From Novosphingobium ginsenosidimutans (GTDB lineage Bacteria; Pseudomonadota; Alphaproteobacteria; Sphingomonadales; Sphingomonadaceae): a stretch of DNA of 64,000 bases. The position numbers were made by a program, and so were the translations under genes. The stretch spans positions 1 through 64,000 of the forward strand of contig NZ_CP042345.1 of the NCBI RefSeq assembly GCF_007954425.1. Direction: 5' to 3'. Below are positions 46,727 to 57,337 of the stretch, piece by piece (the first letter of the stretch is position 1; the number at the start of each line of letters is the position of its first letter). The notes beneath the pieces were generated by a model that searched no databases, was not told the origin of the DNA, and worked only from the letters and a program-made list of their open reading frames with translations.

Positions 46727-46744
46727 TTTAACCGCACGATTAAA
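46727..46744. promoter_or_regulatory. 18-bp palindromic operator, copy 3
   Basis: TTTAACCGCACGATTAAA, 24 bases before the crotonase start at 46702 and about 100 before icd. Matches TTTAAYCG-NN-YRATTAAA like the copies at 11658 and 17912. Confidence 0.6.
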
Positions 46745-46846
46745 GCGCCGGGGCCGCGAGGTCCAGCCCTTACTTGCACGGCGCGCCGCCTCTGCTAAGG
46801 GATCGCCAGATTTTCCGCTAACTCCCCAGTGAAAGACACGCACGCG

Positions 46847-48070
46847 ATGGCCAAGATCAAGGTGACCAACCCTGTCGTCGAGATGGACGGCGATGAGATG
46901 ACCCGCATCATCTGGCAGTGGATCCGCGAACAGCTGATCCTGCCCTACCTCGACATCGACCTGAAGTACTATGACCTGTCGGTCGAGAAGCGCGACGAAA
47001 CCAACGACCAGATCACCGTCGATGCCGCCAACGCCACCAAGCAGTACGGCGTCGCGGTCAAGTGCGCGACGATCACCCCGGATGAGGCCCGCGTCGAGGA
47101 ATTCAAGCTCAAGAAGATGTGGAAGAGCCCCAACGGCACGATCCGCAACATCCTGGGCGGCGTGGTGTTCCGTGAACCGATCGTGATCCAGAACGTGCCG
47201 CGCCTGATCCCGGGCTGGACTGATCCGATTGTGGTTGGCCGTCACGCCTTTGGCGACCAGTACCGGGCTACCGACACGCTGATCCCTGGTCCGGGCACGC
47301 TGCGCCTGGTTTTCGATGGTGACAATGGCGAGAAGCTGGACCTGGAAGTGTTCAAGTTCCCCAGCGCCGGCGTCGCCATGGCGATGTACAACCTGGACGA
47401 TTCGATCCGCGATTTCGCCCGCGCCTCGCTCAACTATGGCCTCGGCCTCGGCTGGCCGGTCTACCTTTCGACCAAGAACACGATCCTCAAGGCCTATGAC
47501 GGCCGCTTCAAGGACCTGTTCCAGGAAGTTTACGAGAACGAAGGCTTCAAGGAAAAGTTCGCCGCCGCCGGGATCGTCTACGAACATCGCCTGATCGACG
47601 ACATGGTTGCTTCGGCGCTCAAGTGGTCGGGCAAGTTCGTCTGGGCCTGCAAGAACTATGACGGCGATGTGCAGTCGGACCAGGTGGCCCAGGGCTTCGG
47701 TAGCCTTGGCCTGATGACCTCGGTGCTGATGACCCCCGATGGCAAGACCATCGAGGCCGAAGCCGCTCACGGCACCGTCACGCGCCACTACCGCCAGCAT
47801 CAGCAGGGCAAGGCGACCAGCACCAACCCGATCGCCAGCATCTTCGCCTGGACCCGCGGGCTGATCTATCGCGGCAAGTTCGACAACACGCCCGACGTGG
47901 TCAAGTTCGCCGAAACGCTGGAACGCGTCTGCATCGAAACTGTCGAAAGCGGCAAGATGACCAAGGACCTTGCGATCCTGATCGGCCCGAACCAGCCCTG
48001 GCTGACCACCGAAGGCTTCTTCGCCGCGGTCGTCGAAAATCTCGAAAAGGAAATGCAGGCCTGGGCCTGA
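46847..48070 (+). CDS. icd: NADP-dependent isocitrate dehydrogenase
   Basis: 407-residue dimeric type II enzyme (the eukaryote-like form found in alphaproteobacteria). It converts isocitrate to 2-oxoglutarate in the citric acid cycle. It opens [20 protein letters not shown]; substrate and metal residues are in [13 protein letters not shown] and [28 protein letters not shown], and NADP binding in [13 protein letters not shown] start at ATG 46847; GTG 46829 is in frame but unlikely. A terminator follows at 48099-48128. Confidence 0.95.
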   Translation: MAKIKVTNPVVEMDGDEMTRIIWQWIREQLILPYLDIDLKYYDLSVEKRDETNDQITVDAANATKQYGVAVKCATITPDEARVEEFKLKKMWKSPNGTIRNILGGVVFREPIVIQNVPRLIPGWTDPIVVGRHAFGDQYRATDTLIPGPGTLRLVFDGDNGEKLDLEVFKFPSAGVAMAMYNLDDSIRDFARASLNYGLGLGWPVYLSTKNTILKAYDGRFKDLFQEVYENEGFKEKFAAAGIVYEHRLIDDMVASALKWSGKFVWACKNYDGDVQSDQVAQGFGSLGLMTSVLMTPDGKTIEAEAAHGTVTRHYRQHQQGKATSTNPIASIFAWTRGLIYRGKFDNTPDVVKFAETLERVCIETVESGKMTKDLAILIGPNQPWLTTEGFFAAVVENLEKEMQAWA

Positions 48071-48098
48071 TCGCAGCATTCGCCTGACAATCAAGACC

Positions 48099-48132
48099 AA
48101 GCCCCCTGCCCGCAAGGTCAGGGGGCTTTCTT
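48099..48132 (+). terminator. Intrinsic terminator of icd
   Basis: Perfect 10-base stem AAGCCCCCTG (48099-48108) / CAGGGGGCTT (48119-48128) followed by TCTTTT. Confidence 0.85.
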
Positions 48133-48162
48133 TTGCACTGCCCCTGCCGCTAAGGTCGGCGC

Positions 48163-49947
48163 ATGGCCAGTCCGACCGAATTCGTCCCTACTTCTTCGCT
48201 CGGCGATGCCCTGGTTATTCTGGGGGCGGCTGGAATCGTCATCCCGCTATTCGCGCGGTTTCGGATTACCCCGGTGGTCGGCTTCATCCTGGCCGGGGTG
48301 CTGGTCGGTCCGTTCGGCCTGGGCAGCATGGCGGCACAGCAGCCGTGGCTATCCTACATCACGATCAGCGATCCTGGCCGGCTGGCTCCGTTTGCGGAAT
48401 TCGGGATCATCCTGCTGCTGTTCTCGATCGGTCTGGAGCTGTCGTTCCAGCGGCTCTGGCAAATGCGCAAAACGATCTTTCGGATCGGCCCGATGGAGCT
48501 GTTTGGCGGCGGCGCGCTGATCGCGCTGGTGCTGCTGATGCTGGGCAATACGCTGCCGACCGCGCTGGCCCTGGGCCTGGCCCTGGCCTTGTCCTCAACG
48601 GCGCTGGTGCTGCGCATCGCCGATACCCGCACGCCGGTGGGGCGCGCCGCACTTGGGACGCTGCTGTTTGAGGATATCGCACTGGTCCCGATCATCTTCC
48701 TGCTCGGTGCGATGGGGCGCGGGGATCAGGCGGCTGACCTGGGCGATTTCCTGCGGACCCTGGGCATGGGCACACTGGTCATCGTGGCGCTGCTGGGGAT
48801 CGGGCGCTTCGCCCTGCCCCGGCTGTTTGCCCAGGCCGCCCGCACCAAGAGCCCCGAACTGTTCCTGGCCGCCAGCCTGCTGGTCGTCATCGTCGCCGCG
48901 CTGGTCACCGGCGCAGTCGGCCTGTCACCGATCGTCGGAGCGCTGGTCGCCGGCTTGCTGATTGCCGAGACTGACTTCCACACCGAAGTCGAAGAGATCA
49001 TCGAGCCGTTCAAGGGACTGGCGCTCGGCGTGTTCCTGCTGACCGTGGGGATGAGCCTGGACCTGGGCGTGGTCTGGGAACGGCTGTGGGAGATCCTGCT
49101 CGCGGTGACCCTTGTGCTGTCGGCAAAGGCGCTAGTCACCGGTGCGCTGCTGCGACTGAACGGCTATCGCACCGCCACCGCAACCGAGGCCGGCATCCTG
49201 CTGGCCAGTCCATCCGAGACGACCCTGATCGTCTTGGCCAGTGCAGTGACAGTTAACCTGATCAACGCCGAAGCCGCGCAGTTCTGGCAGATCGTCACGG
49301 CGCTAGGGCTGACGGTGACGCCACTGCTGGCGATTCTGGGGCGGTGGCTGGCGCGGCGCGTCGATCGGGCTGGCGCGGTCGAAAGCCATCCCGAAGATAG
49401 CGCGCTGCACCGCACCCTGATCATCGGTGGCGGCCGGGTGGGCAAGCTGGTGGCCGAGATGCTGAGAACGCACGACAAGCCCTATCTGATGATCGATGCC
49501 AATGCCGATCAGGTCCGTGAAAGCCGCCAGGAAGGCTTCCGGATTGCCTATGGCGATGCAGCGCGCAGCAATGCCCTCGCCCGGTTTGGAGCCGATCAGG
49601 CCAGCGCCGTGATCCTGACCATGGACCAGCCGGTCGCGGTTCAGCGCATGGTCCGCCAGTTGCGCCGCGCTTATCCCGAGCTGCCGATCATCGCCCGCGC
49701 CCGCGATGCCAGCCACGCGGCTGCGCTCTACCGCGCCGGAGCCAGTCACGCTGTGCCGGAAACGCTGGAAGCATCGCTTCAGCTATCGGAAGCCGTGCTG
49801 GTCGATCTGGGCGTACCGATGGGGCCGGTCATCGCCAGCATTCACGAGAAGCGCGACGAGTTCCGCGCCCAGATCATGGAAGAGGGCGAACTGGACGAGA
49901 AGCCGCAGCTTAAGAGCTCGAGCCTGCGTGAACAGACGGGCGGTTAG
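48163..49947 (+). CDS. Monovalent cation:proton antiporter-2 (Kef-type) with RCK domain
   Basis: 594 residues. The first 400 form about 12 membrane helices of the CPA2 family, with [21 protein letters not shown] and [10 protein letters not shown]. Residues about 415-530 are a TrkA-N/RCK domain with the nucleotide loop [16 protein letters not shown]. KefB/KefC-like proteins exchange K+ for protons, often gated by glutathione adducts; a GST lies far away at 7.4 kb, so no partner is evident. The 3' end overlaps alaS by 4 bases in convergent orientation. Confidence 0.9.
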   Translation: MASPTEFVPTSSLGDALVILGAAGIVIPLFARFRITPVVGFILAGVLVGPFGLGSMAAQQPWLSYITISDPGRLAPFAEFGIILLLFSIGLELSFQRLWQMRKTIFRIGPMELFGGGALIALVLLMLGNTLPTALALGLALALSSTALVLRIADTRTPVGRAALGTLLFEDIALVPIIFLLGAMGRGDQAADLGDFLRTLGMGTLVIVALLGIGRFALPRLFAQAARTKSPELFLAASLLVVIVAALVTGAVGLSPIVGALVAGLLIAETDFHTEVEEIIEPFKGLALGVFLLTVGMSLDLGVVWERLWEILLAVTLVLSAKALVTGALLRLNGYRTATATEAGILLASPSETTLIVLASAVTVNLINAEAAQFWQIVTALGLTVTPLLAILGRWLARRVDRAGAVESHPEDSALHRTLIIGGGRVGKLVAEMLRTHDKPYLMIDANADQVRESRQEGFRIAYGDAARSNALARFGADQASAVILTMDQPVAVQRMVRQLRRAYPELPIIARARDASHAAALYRAGASHAVPETLEASLQLSEAVLVDLGVPMGPVIASIHEKRDEFRAQIMEEGELDEKPQLKSSSLREQTGG

Positions 49948-52589
49948 CCCGCCAGCACGCCCTTGACCGCAGCAATCGCCGCCTCGGCCTTGCTGCCGTC
50001 GGGACCGCCGCCCTGGGCCATGTCCGCCCGGCCGCCGCCGCCCTTGCCGCCCAGCGCTTCGACACCGGCGCGGACTAGGTCGACTGCGCTGACCTTGCCG
50101 GTCAGGTCATCGGTCACCGCAGCGGCGATGCTGGCCTTGCCATCGTTGACCGCGACGATCACTGCCACGCCCGAGCCAAGCCGAGCCTTGGCCTGGTCAA
50201 GCAGGCCGCGCAGTTCCTTGGGATCGAGCCCATCGAGGACCTGGCCGGAGAACTTGACCCCGCCCACTTCCTCGTCGGCGCTTGCGGCAACTGCAGAGCC
50301 GCCGCCCAGCGCGAGCGCTTTCTTGGCTTCGGCTAGCTCACGCTCCAGCTTGCGGCGCTCATCCAGCAGCGCGGCAACGCGGGCTTCGACGTCGTCCAGC
50401 GTGGTGCGCAGCACCGCAGCGGCGCCCTTGAGCGCGTCTTCGCGGCCTGCGAGATAGCGGAAGGCGCCCTCGCCGGTCATCGCCTCGATCCGGCGCACGC
50501 CCGAGCTGACGGCGCTTTCGCTGACGATGCGGAACAGGCCGATATCGCCGGTCGCGCGCACGTGGGTGCCGCCGCACAGTTCGACCGAATAGGTCTTGTC
50601 GGTGGTGCGGCCCATTGAGAGCACGCGGACTTCGTCACCGTACTTTTCACCGAACAGCGCCATGGCCCCGGCGGCAATGGCATCGTCCGGGCTCATCAGG
50701 CGGGTGACGACTGGCTCGTTGGCGCGGATCTCGGCGTTCACTTCAGCCTCGATCGCGGCAATATCCTCGGCCGTCAGCGCGGTCGGGTGCGAGAAGTCGA
50801 AGCGCAGGCGGTCAGCCGCAACCAGCGAGCCCTTCTGCGTCACATGCGCCCCCAGCCGGTTGCGCAGCGCGGCATGGGCAAGGTGCGTTGCCGAGTGGTT
50901 GGCGCGGATCGCATCGCGGCGTGCGACATCGATGTCGAGCCTGACCACATCGCCCACTTTGACCGTGCCGGCCTGGACCGTGCCATTGTGGGCGTGGAGC
51001 CGACCGAGCGGCTTGGCGGTGTCAGCCACGGCGATGGTGAGACCATCAGCGCCGGCAATCGTGCCGCTATCGCCAGTCTGGCCGCCGCTTTCGCCGTAGA
51101 ACGGGGTCTGGTTGACGATCACGGTTACCGCGTCGCCCGCGCTGGCACTGTCGACTTCCTTGCCGTCCTTGACGAGGGCGACGACCTGCGCCTCGCCGGT
51201 GGTGGCAGTGTAGCCGGTGAACTCGGTCGCGCCGACGCGTTCGGCGATGTCGAACCACACTTCGGCGTCCGCAGCCTGCCCGCTGCCCTTCCAGGCGGCG
51301 CGCGCGGCGGCCTTCTGCTGGGCCATGGCGGCATCGAAGCCGGCCCGGTCCACCCCGATCCCGCGGGCGCGCAGCGCGTCTTCGGTCAGGTCATAAGGGA
51401 AGCCAAATGTGTCATAGAGGCGGAACGCGGTTTCGCCCGGCAGCTCGCCGCCATCGCCCAGTCCGGCCGTGGCTTCGTCGAGCAGTTTGAGCCCGTTGGC
51501 CAGGGTGCGGCGGAACTGCACTTCTTCGCGCTGCAGAGTTTCCTCGATCAGCGGCTGGGCGCGGCCCAGCTCGGGATAGGCAGCGCCCATTTCCTGCACC
51601 AGCGATGCCACCAGGCGGTGCATCAGGGGTTCCTTGGCGCCAAGCAGGTGGGCGTGGCGCATGGCCCGGCGCATGATCCGGCGCAGCACATAACCGCGGC
51701 CTTCGTTGCTGGGCAGCACGCCATCGGCGAGCAGGAAGCTGGTCGAACGCAGGTGATCGGCAATCACCCGGTGGCTGGCCTTGCTCTCACCCTCGGCCTT
51801 GACTCCGGTCAGGCCTTCGGAGGCGGCAATCAGCGCCTTGAAGGTGTCGGTGTCGTAATTGTCGGTCACGCCCTGCATGACTGCGGCGATCCGTTCCAGC
51901 CCCATGCCGGTGTCAATGCTGGGCTTGGGCAGTTCGCTGACGATCTCGTCGGCGGCCTGCTCGTATTGCATGAAGACCAGGTTCCAGACCTCGACGAAGC
52001 GATCGCCGTCTTCGTCCGGGCTGCCCGGGGGGCCGCCGAAGATGTGATCGCCGTGATCGTAGAAGATTTCACTGCATGGCCCGCAGGGACCGTCCGAGCC
52101 CATCGCCCAGAAATTGTCCTTGGTCGGGATGCGGATGATCCGCTCTTCCGGCAAGCCGGCGATCTTCTGCCACAGGCCAAACGCCTCGTCATCGGTGTGA
52201 TAGACGGTGGCGGTCAGGCGGTTGGGGTTGAGGCCCCATTCCTTGGTCAGCAGGGTCCAGGCATGGATGATCGCCTGTTCCTTGAAATAGTCACCGAAGC
52301 TGAAATTCCCCAGCATTTCGAAGAAGGTATGGTGACGCGCGGTATAGCCGACATTGTCGAGATCGTTGTGCTTGCCACCAGCGCGCACGCACTTCTGGCT
52401 GGAGGTGGCGCGGGGGGTCGCGCGGGTTTCAAGCCCGGTGAAGACGTTCTTGAACGGCACCATCCCCGCGTTGGTGAACATCAGGGTCGGATCGTTGTAC
52501 GGAACGAGGGGGGCAGACTGTACCACCTCGTGCCCGTGCGAGCCGAAGTAATCGAGGAATGAGCGGCGGATGTCGTTCGTCGAGGTCAT
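49944..52589 (-). CDS. alaS: Alanyl-tRNA synthetase
   Basis: 881 residues, the full bacterial length. Class II catalytic domain (about 1-240) with [17 protein letters not shown] and the GMGLERI motif, then the tRNA-recognition region. The editing domain has the zinc His pair [12 protein letters not shown] and [13 protein letters not shown], and the C-terminal part has the coiled coil [16 protein letters not shown] and the DHHA1/C-Ala domain with [14 protein letters not shown]. It attaches Ala to tRNA-Ala and removes misacylated Ser and Gly. Ordinary in every respect. Confidence 0.97.
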   Translation of the reverse strand: MTSTNDIRRSFLDYFGSHGHEVVQSAPLVPYNDPTLMFTNAGMVPFKNVFTGLETRATPRATSSQKCVRAGGKHNDLDNVGYTARHHTFFEMLGNFSFGDYFKEQAIIHAWTLLTKEWGLNPNRLTATVYHTDDEAFGLWQKIAGLPEERIIRIPTKDNFWAMGSDGPCGPCSEIFYDHGDHIFGGPPGSPDEDGDRFVEVWNLVFMQYEQAADEIVSELPKPSIDTGMGLERIAAVMQGVTDNYDTDTFKALIAASEGLTGVKAEGESKASHRVIADHLRSTSFLLADGVLPSNEGRGYVLRRIMRRAMRHAHLLGAKEPLMHRLVASLVQEMGAAYPELGRAQPLIEETLQREEVQFRRTLANGLKLLDEATAGLGDGGELPGETAFRLYDTFGFPYDLTEDALRARGIGVDRAGFDAAMAQQKAAARAAWKGSGQAADAEVWFDIAERVGATEFTGYTATTGEAQVVALVKDGKEVDSASAGDAVTVIVNQTPFYGESGGQTGDSGTIAGADGLTIAVADTAKPLGRLHAHNGTVQAGTVKVGDVVRLDIDVARRDAIRANHSATHLAHAALRNRLGAHVTQKGSLVAADRLRFDFSHPTALTAEDIAAIEAEVNAEIRANEPVVTRLMSPDDAIAAGAMALFGEKYGDEVRVLSMGRTTDKTYSVELCGGTHVRATGDIGLFRIVSESAVSSGVRRIEAMTGEGAFRYLAGREDALKGAAAVLRTTLDDVEARVAALLDERRKLERELAEAKKALALGGGSAVAASADEEVGGVKFSGQVLDGLDPKELRGLLDQAKARLGSGVAVIVAVNDGKASIAAAVTDDLTGKVSAVDLVRAGVEALGGKGGGGRADMAQGGGPDGSKAEAAIAAVKGVLAG

Positions 52590-52659
52590 AGCGCCTCGCC
52601 CCTAGGACAGCCGTGGTTTTCCGGCAAGCAGGAAGGCACGATCAGGCTGATCGCCTGCG

Positions 52660-53478
52660 CTAATCCTTGCGCGCCGAAACCAGCCAGGCCGCAGCCGCCA
52701 TCGCGATGACGTTTCCGCTGCGATGCCGTTCCAGCCATTCGCCGATCCGCGCCTCGGCATCCTGCTTGGCTTGCCCTTCAAGGCTGCGAAGATAGGGCGC
52801 CGCCGGTCCAATTCTGCGGAACAGCCCCAGCGCATCCTCGACCGGGTCCTCGCCCGTGCCGCAGACATAGGCGAAATCGACCGCCTCGAACCCCATGTCA
52901 TGCCACCCGGCAGCGGCAAGAATGCCCTCAACATGGGCAGGTTCAGCAAAGGCAAACGGCCCGGGCGCACGCGGATCGCGCGCTGGCGGCAGACCCAGCA
53001 GTTCGGCCAGGCCGGTAGCCCAGGCATTCTCCCCTGGCGAACGGAAGCAGGAGAACAACAGCCGCGCACCAGCGGCGGCGCCTGCGCGGATATTGGCGAA
53101 GGCAGCCGTTGGATCAGCGAAGAACATCACCCCGTGCCGCGAAACGATCAGGTCAGCCGCGAAGGCTGGATCGTGCCAGCTGCCCGCATCGGCTTCGAAG
53201 AAACGGACGTTCGCAAGGTCATTTCCCCGTTCCTTGGCCACTTCGACCAGATCGTGCGAAACATCGACCCCCAAAACCTGCGCGCCGGCATGCTGGCGGC
53301 CCAGCGCCAGTGAAAGCTCCCCCGCCCCGCAGCCCACGTCCAGCACGCTAGTGCCAACCAGCGGCGCGGCGCGTTCGAGCAGCCGCTGGGTAAGGCCGGC
53401 GAAGGACCGGTCCGTCAGCACATAGTTCTGCGCCCAGCTGCGCCCAACCTGCGTGCGCCAATCCATTTCGGTGGTCAT
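52660..53478 (-). CDS. Class I SAM-dependent methyltransferase
   Basis: 272 residues. The SAM loop is VLDVGCGAGELSLALG at about 45-60, with GVDVSHDLVEVAKERG (acidic motif II) and the FADPTAAFANIR helix. Length and layout match small-molecule or ubiquinone/UbiE-like methyltransferases of the 11-type; the substrate is unknown. Start ATG at 53478; no clear ribosome site. Between alaS and the ureohydrolase, all on the minus strand. Confidence 0.82.
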   Translation of the reverse strand: MTTEMDWRTQVGRSWAQNYVLTDRSFAGLTQRLLERAAPLVGTSVLDVGCGAGELSLALGRQHAGAQVLGVDVSHDLVEVAKERGNDLANVRFFEADAGSWHDPAFAADLIVSRHGVMFFADPTAAFANIRAGAAAGARLLFSCFRSPGENAWATGLAELLGLPPARDPRAPGPFAFAEPAHVEGILAAAGWHDMGFEAVDFAYVCGTGEDPVEDALGLFRRIGPAAPYLRSLEGQAKQDAEARIGEWLERHRSGNVIAMAAAAWLVSARKD

Positions 53479-53520
53479 GGTGCCAGGCTAGGACTGGCCA
53501 GCCCTGGGTGCAAGTCCTGC

Positions 53521-54330
53521 CTAGCGCAGGTTGCGGGCAGCCGTGGCAGCCACTTCGCGGACCAGCTTGGCCGCGAGGATCGCGGTGCGATCGTTGATGT
53601 CGAAGCGCGGGTTCAGTTCAACCACGTCAGCGCCGACGATCCGTCCGGTCTGGGCGTGGAGCACCGCCAAGACTTCGCGCGTACGCAACCCGCCTGGTTC
53701 GGGATGGGACACGCCCGGTGCTTCGGCGGGATCGATTCCGTCAAGATCGAGTGAGATGTAGAGTGGCCCGTCGAGCACCGCGACCTTGCCAGGACTGAAA
53801 TCGGCGATCGGCACGATCTCAACCCCGAAGCGGGCGGCCTGCTCGCGGCAATGGCGATTGAGCGTGCGGATGCCGACCTGGACGAGTCGGCGGCACAGAC
53901 CAGCTTCGAGGATCCGGGCAAAGGGCGAAGCGTGGCTGCGCGGGTTGCCTTCGAAATCGTCATAGATATCCGGATGGGCATCGAAGTGCAGGATATTGAC
54001 CGGGCCGTGCCGGGCCGCGATCGCCTCGACCACCGGGAACGACACCGCGTGATCCCCGCCCAGCAGCAGCGGAATGGCCCCGGCATTCAGGCTTTCGGTC
54101 ACGGCGGTACGGATGATCGCATCATCGCCGGCTGTTTCGGTCAGCGGCAGGTCGCCGTGATCCTCGAGCAGGAAGTCATGGCCGATTTCCTGTCCGTCTT
54201 CCGCCGCAAGGTTGCCGCGGTCGCTCCACAACGCCGCGCGAATGGCCTTGGGTGCGGCGGCGGCACCGCGCGCGAAGGAGGAATTGCAGTCGGTCGGCAA
54301 GCCGATGAGGTGAAAGGTTGGAGTCAACAT
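53521..54330 (-). CDS. Arginase/agmatinase family hydrolase
   Basis: 269-residue ureohydrolase. All manganese ligands are present: His94 in GGDHA, Asp117/His119/Asp121 in DAHPD, and Asp195/Asp197 in SLDLDGIDP. The family splits guanidino compounds (agmatine, arginine, guanidinobutyrate) into urea and an amine, or formiminoglutamate. The sequence favours the agmatinase side, but the substrate loop is not diagnostic. Cytoplasmic. No arginine decarboxylase is nearby. Confidence 0.87.
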   Translation of the reverse strand: MLTPTFHLIGLPTDCNSSFARGAAAAPKAIRAALWSDRGNLAAEDGQEIGHDFLLEDHGDLPLTETAGDDAIIRTAVTESLNAGAIPLLLGGDHAVSFPVVEAIAARHGPVNILHFDAHPDIYDDFEGNPRSHASPFARILEAGLCRRLVQVGIRTLNRHCREQAARFGVEIVPIADFSPGKVAVLDGPLYISLDLDGIDPAEAPGVSHPEPGGLRTREVLAVLHAQTGRIVGADVVELNPRFDINDRTAILAAKLVREVAATAARNLR

Positions 54331-54468
54331 GATGCCCGCGCAGTGGTTGGTTCGAGGCGGTCAAACCTCGCTCTCCGCCTCTTGGCGTCATGGTGGACCA
54401 GAAAGCAACCTTGACCGTGACCCGGACGGTTCGTGGGCGTATGCCGACATTGCCTGGCCAAGGCTTAG

Positions 54469-54498
54469 CCGCCCGGTCAGAATGATCTAACCGGGCGG
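54469..54498. terminator. Hairpin downstream of the lipoprotein gene
   Basis: CCGCCCGGT (54469-54477) / ACCGGGCGG (54490-54498), a perfect 9-base stem 12 bases beyond the lipoprotein stop (54511, minus strand). No T tract, so termination is possible but not certain. The rest of 54331-54468 shows nothing I can name. Confidence 0.45.
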
Positions 54499-54510
54499 TC
54501 GGCTTATCCA

Positions 54511-55119
54511 TCAGTCCTTGGGCACATCGGCCGGAGCAGCAGGTGCCGCAGATTCGGCCGATGGAGCGGCGGGAGCAGGCTCAGTGGCAACAGCTGGAGC
54601 GGCCGCAGGAGCTGGCGGCTTGCTGAGCCCGGCCGCATCAGCGCCAATCGTCTTGGCGACATCGAGCTTTACCTTGTCGTTGCTGGCAGCAACGGTCCCA
54701 ATCACCTTGCCCTTATTGTCGAGCAATTGCGCTTCGCCAGTTTCACCAATCAGCACCATCCGGACATTGACCGGGTTGGGCGAAAGATGGTTCGAGGCCC
54801 CGTTGGTGCCATCGACAACGCCGCCAATGATCCCGCCGAGCAGGAGGTTGCCGGCGGCAGAGCCACCAAGCCGGCTCTGCAGCAGGACATAGGTTGGCTG
54901 ATAGCCGTCATGGGTGAAGTCGGCGCGCTGGTCATGCTTGCGCTTCACCTTGAGCTTGCAGGGTGTGTTGCAGCTTTCTCCGCTGGTCAGGGTCACTTTG
55001 GTGCCCTTGGCGTTGGAATCGAAGCTGACCTTCTGCTTGGTACCGCTGACAACGGTAGCGCATGCGCCGAGCGCAAACGGCAGCATTGCAGCGAATGCCG
55101 CGACCTTCAGACGATGCAT
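54511..55119 (-). CDS. Lipoprotein with PEGA-like domain
   Basis: 202 residues. The lipobox LGAC places the lipidated Cys at residue 20. The mature part begins ATVVSGTKQKVSFDS and holds a PEGA-like domain (about 30-85) with CNTPCKLKVKRKHDQR, followed by a Gly-rich segment (LLLGGIIGGVVDG) and a long Ala/Pro tail (about 160-202). Similar proteins sit on the periplasmic face of the outer membrane; role unknown. Start at 55119 is fixed by AGGAGGGG upstream. Confidence 0.8.
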   Translation of the reverse strand: MHRLKVAAFAAMLPFALGACATVVSGTKQKVSFDSNAKGTKVTLTSGESCNTPCKLKVKRKHDQRADFTHDGYQPTYVLLQSRLGGSAAGNLLLGGIIGGVVDGTNGASNHLSPNPVNVRMVLIGETGEAQLLDNKGKVIGTVAASNDKVKLDVAKTIGADAAGLSKPPAPAAAPAVATEPAPAAPSAESAAPAAPADVPKD

Positions 55120-55284
55120 AGAATCCCCTCCTGTTTGGCCCCTTGTTGGGCAGGTCAAGGCTATGCGCGAACGCCTTTCGGTCAAGGACGGCGGCGACCA
55201 ATCAGTTCTATTTTCGAGCTTTTTTCAATCCACTATCCTACAGTGAGGTCTGATACCGACTTGCGCAGGTGCATTAGGTGCCAA

Positions 55285-55378
55285 ACGAAAAGACCGGCGC
55301 GGGGCCTGTGAGGCACGCCGCGCCGGTCCTGTTTCGTGGAGGGCACCCTGGGGTATTGGGGGGGACGGGGTGCCCTCC
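55285..55378 (-). terminator. Double hairpin downstream of recA
   Basis: Two perfect 11-base stems follow the recA stop. The nearer one is GGAGGGCACCC (55338-55348) / GGGTGCCCTCC (55368-55378); the farther one is GACCGGCGCGG (55292-55302) / CCGCGCCGGTC (55318-55328), extended by ACGAAA/TTTCGT flanks and followed on the minus strand by TTTTCGTTT. The farther hairpin is the likely recA terminator. Confidence 0.75.
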
Positions 55379-55388
55379 CCTGGGAAGA

Positions 55389-56456
<1,068 letters not shown>

Positions 56457-56528
56457 TGTCCGTCCCCTTGCCTAACCAGCCGACCCAGCAGGTCAACTAC
56501 GACTCGGTGTACCTGATCTGTTCCATGA

Positions 56529-56560
56529 GAACAAGAGGGGAACTAGAACAAATTTCGAAC
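56529..56560 (-). promoter_or_regulatory. Tandem LexA boxes of recA
   Basis: Two exact GAAC-N7-GAAC repeats, 56529-56543 and 56546-56560 (read as GTTC-N7-GTTC on the recA strand), separated by 2 bases. A further GTTC-N5-GAAC overlaps their edge. This matches the alphaproteobacterial SOS operator; doubling would give tighter repression. Confidence 0.8.
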
Positions 56561-56611
56561 ATTCATATTTTTTTGTAATGACAGTACTTTATAGGCTATA
56601 TTGGCCAGAAA

Positions 56612-57337
56612 CTAGAGGCTATAGGCCGCCAGTCGCCGGTAATGTTCCGCCGCCTCCTGGGCGATCTCTGCGAGGTGGGCCGGCAGTACCGGAATCTCGT
56701 CCCCGCCAGGCGCGGCAAAGCCGGTCGAGGCCTCGACCCCGGCGTACCAGGCTGGCGCCCAGACCCCGTCGCTGGCGCGCTTGCCGGCTGGCCAGCTGAG
56801 CATCGCCGAGTCGAATTCGATCTCCAGCGCCGCGCATAGCGCACCGAGTGTGCGGGCCGGATCGGACAGCACGTCCGCCGCGTCGATCACCGGCGGCGCG
56901 CAGCCCAGCCGGTCAGCCACGGCATCGAACAGCTCGCTTTGCTGGACCACGCCGATATCGGCGAGTGTCACCGTTTCCCGGCTCTTGACGTAGGAGGCAA
57001 GCACGCGGACCGGGTCACGGATCAGGAAGGCATTGCGACACGCCGCAATCCACCCGCGCCCGAACTCCGGCAGCATGTGGTGGGTCATGTGCTTCTGGTA
57101 CCATATCGTGGAACCATCGGGCGCAGCGCCGATCAGCTGCCCGGCCACCTCGCGCCAGTCATTGGGCTGCGAGGCCAGCACTTCGTCGCGCATCGGATGA
57201 TCAAGCCCCGTTTGCGCCAGGTAGGCGGCGTAGAACGGTTCATCGCTGACCGCACAGTCGGCCCGATTCTCGAACGCGCGCATCATCGCGGTTGAGAGGT
57301 TCCGGGGGCCCGACCACATAGCGATCCGGACTGTCAC
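56612..57337 (-). CDS. Sulfotransferase-like P-loop protein
   Basis: 241 residues. The 5'-phosphosulfate-type loop is WSGPRNLSTAMMRAF (about 8-22) and the 3'-phosphate segment is AFLIRDPVRVLASYVKS. This fits sulfotransferase family folds that use PAPS, but nucleotide and acceptor are unproven. Its start overlaps the class IV aminotransferase stop by 4 bases (ATGA), so the two proteins are made together. I recall plant proteins in which a similar domain is fused in front of a class IV aminotransferase domain, which would support joint function. Confidence 0.75.
   Translation of the reverse strand: MTVRIAMWSGPRNLSTAMMRAFENRADCAVSDEPFYAAYLAQTGLDHPMRDEVLASQPNDWREVAGQLIGAAPDGSTIWYQKHMTHHMLPEFGRGWIAACRNAFLIRDPVRVLASYVKSRETVTLADIGVVQQSELFDAVADRLGCAPPVIDAADVLSDPARTLGALCAALEIEFDSAMLSWPAGKRASDGVWAPAWYAGVEASTGFAAPGGDEIPVLPAHLAEIAQEAAEHYRRLAAYSL

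Noticed and set aside
46703..48115. Upstream extension of the 45935 crotonase frame to 726 codons
   Set aside because: The added part runs antisense through icd and shows no domain; the crotonase start at 46702 fits family length.
54176..54511. 111-codon minus-strand frame between ureohydrolase and lipoprotein genes
   Set aside because: It overlaps the ureohydrolase in another frame, lacks recognisable motifs and has only a chance start.
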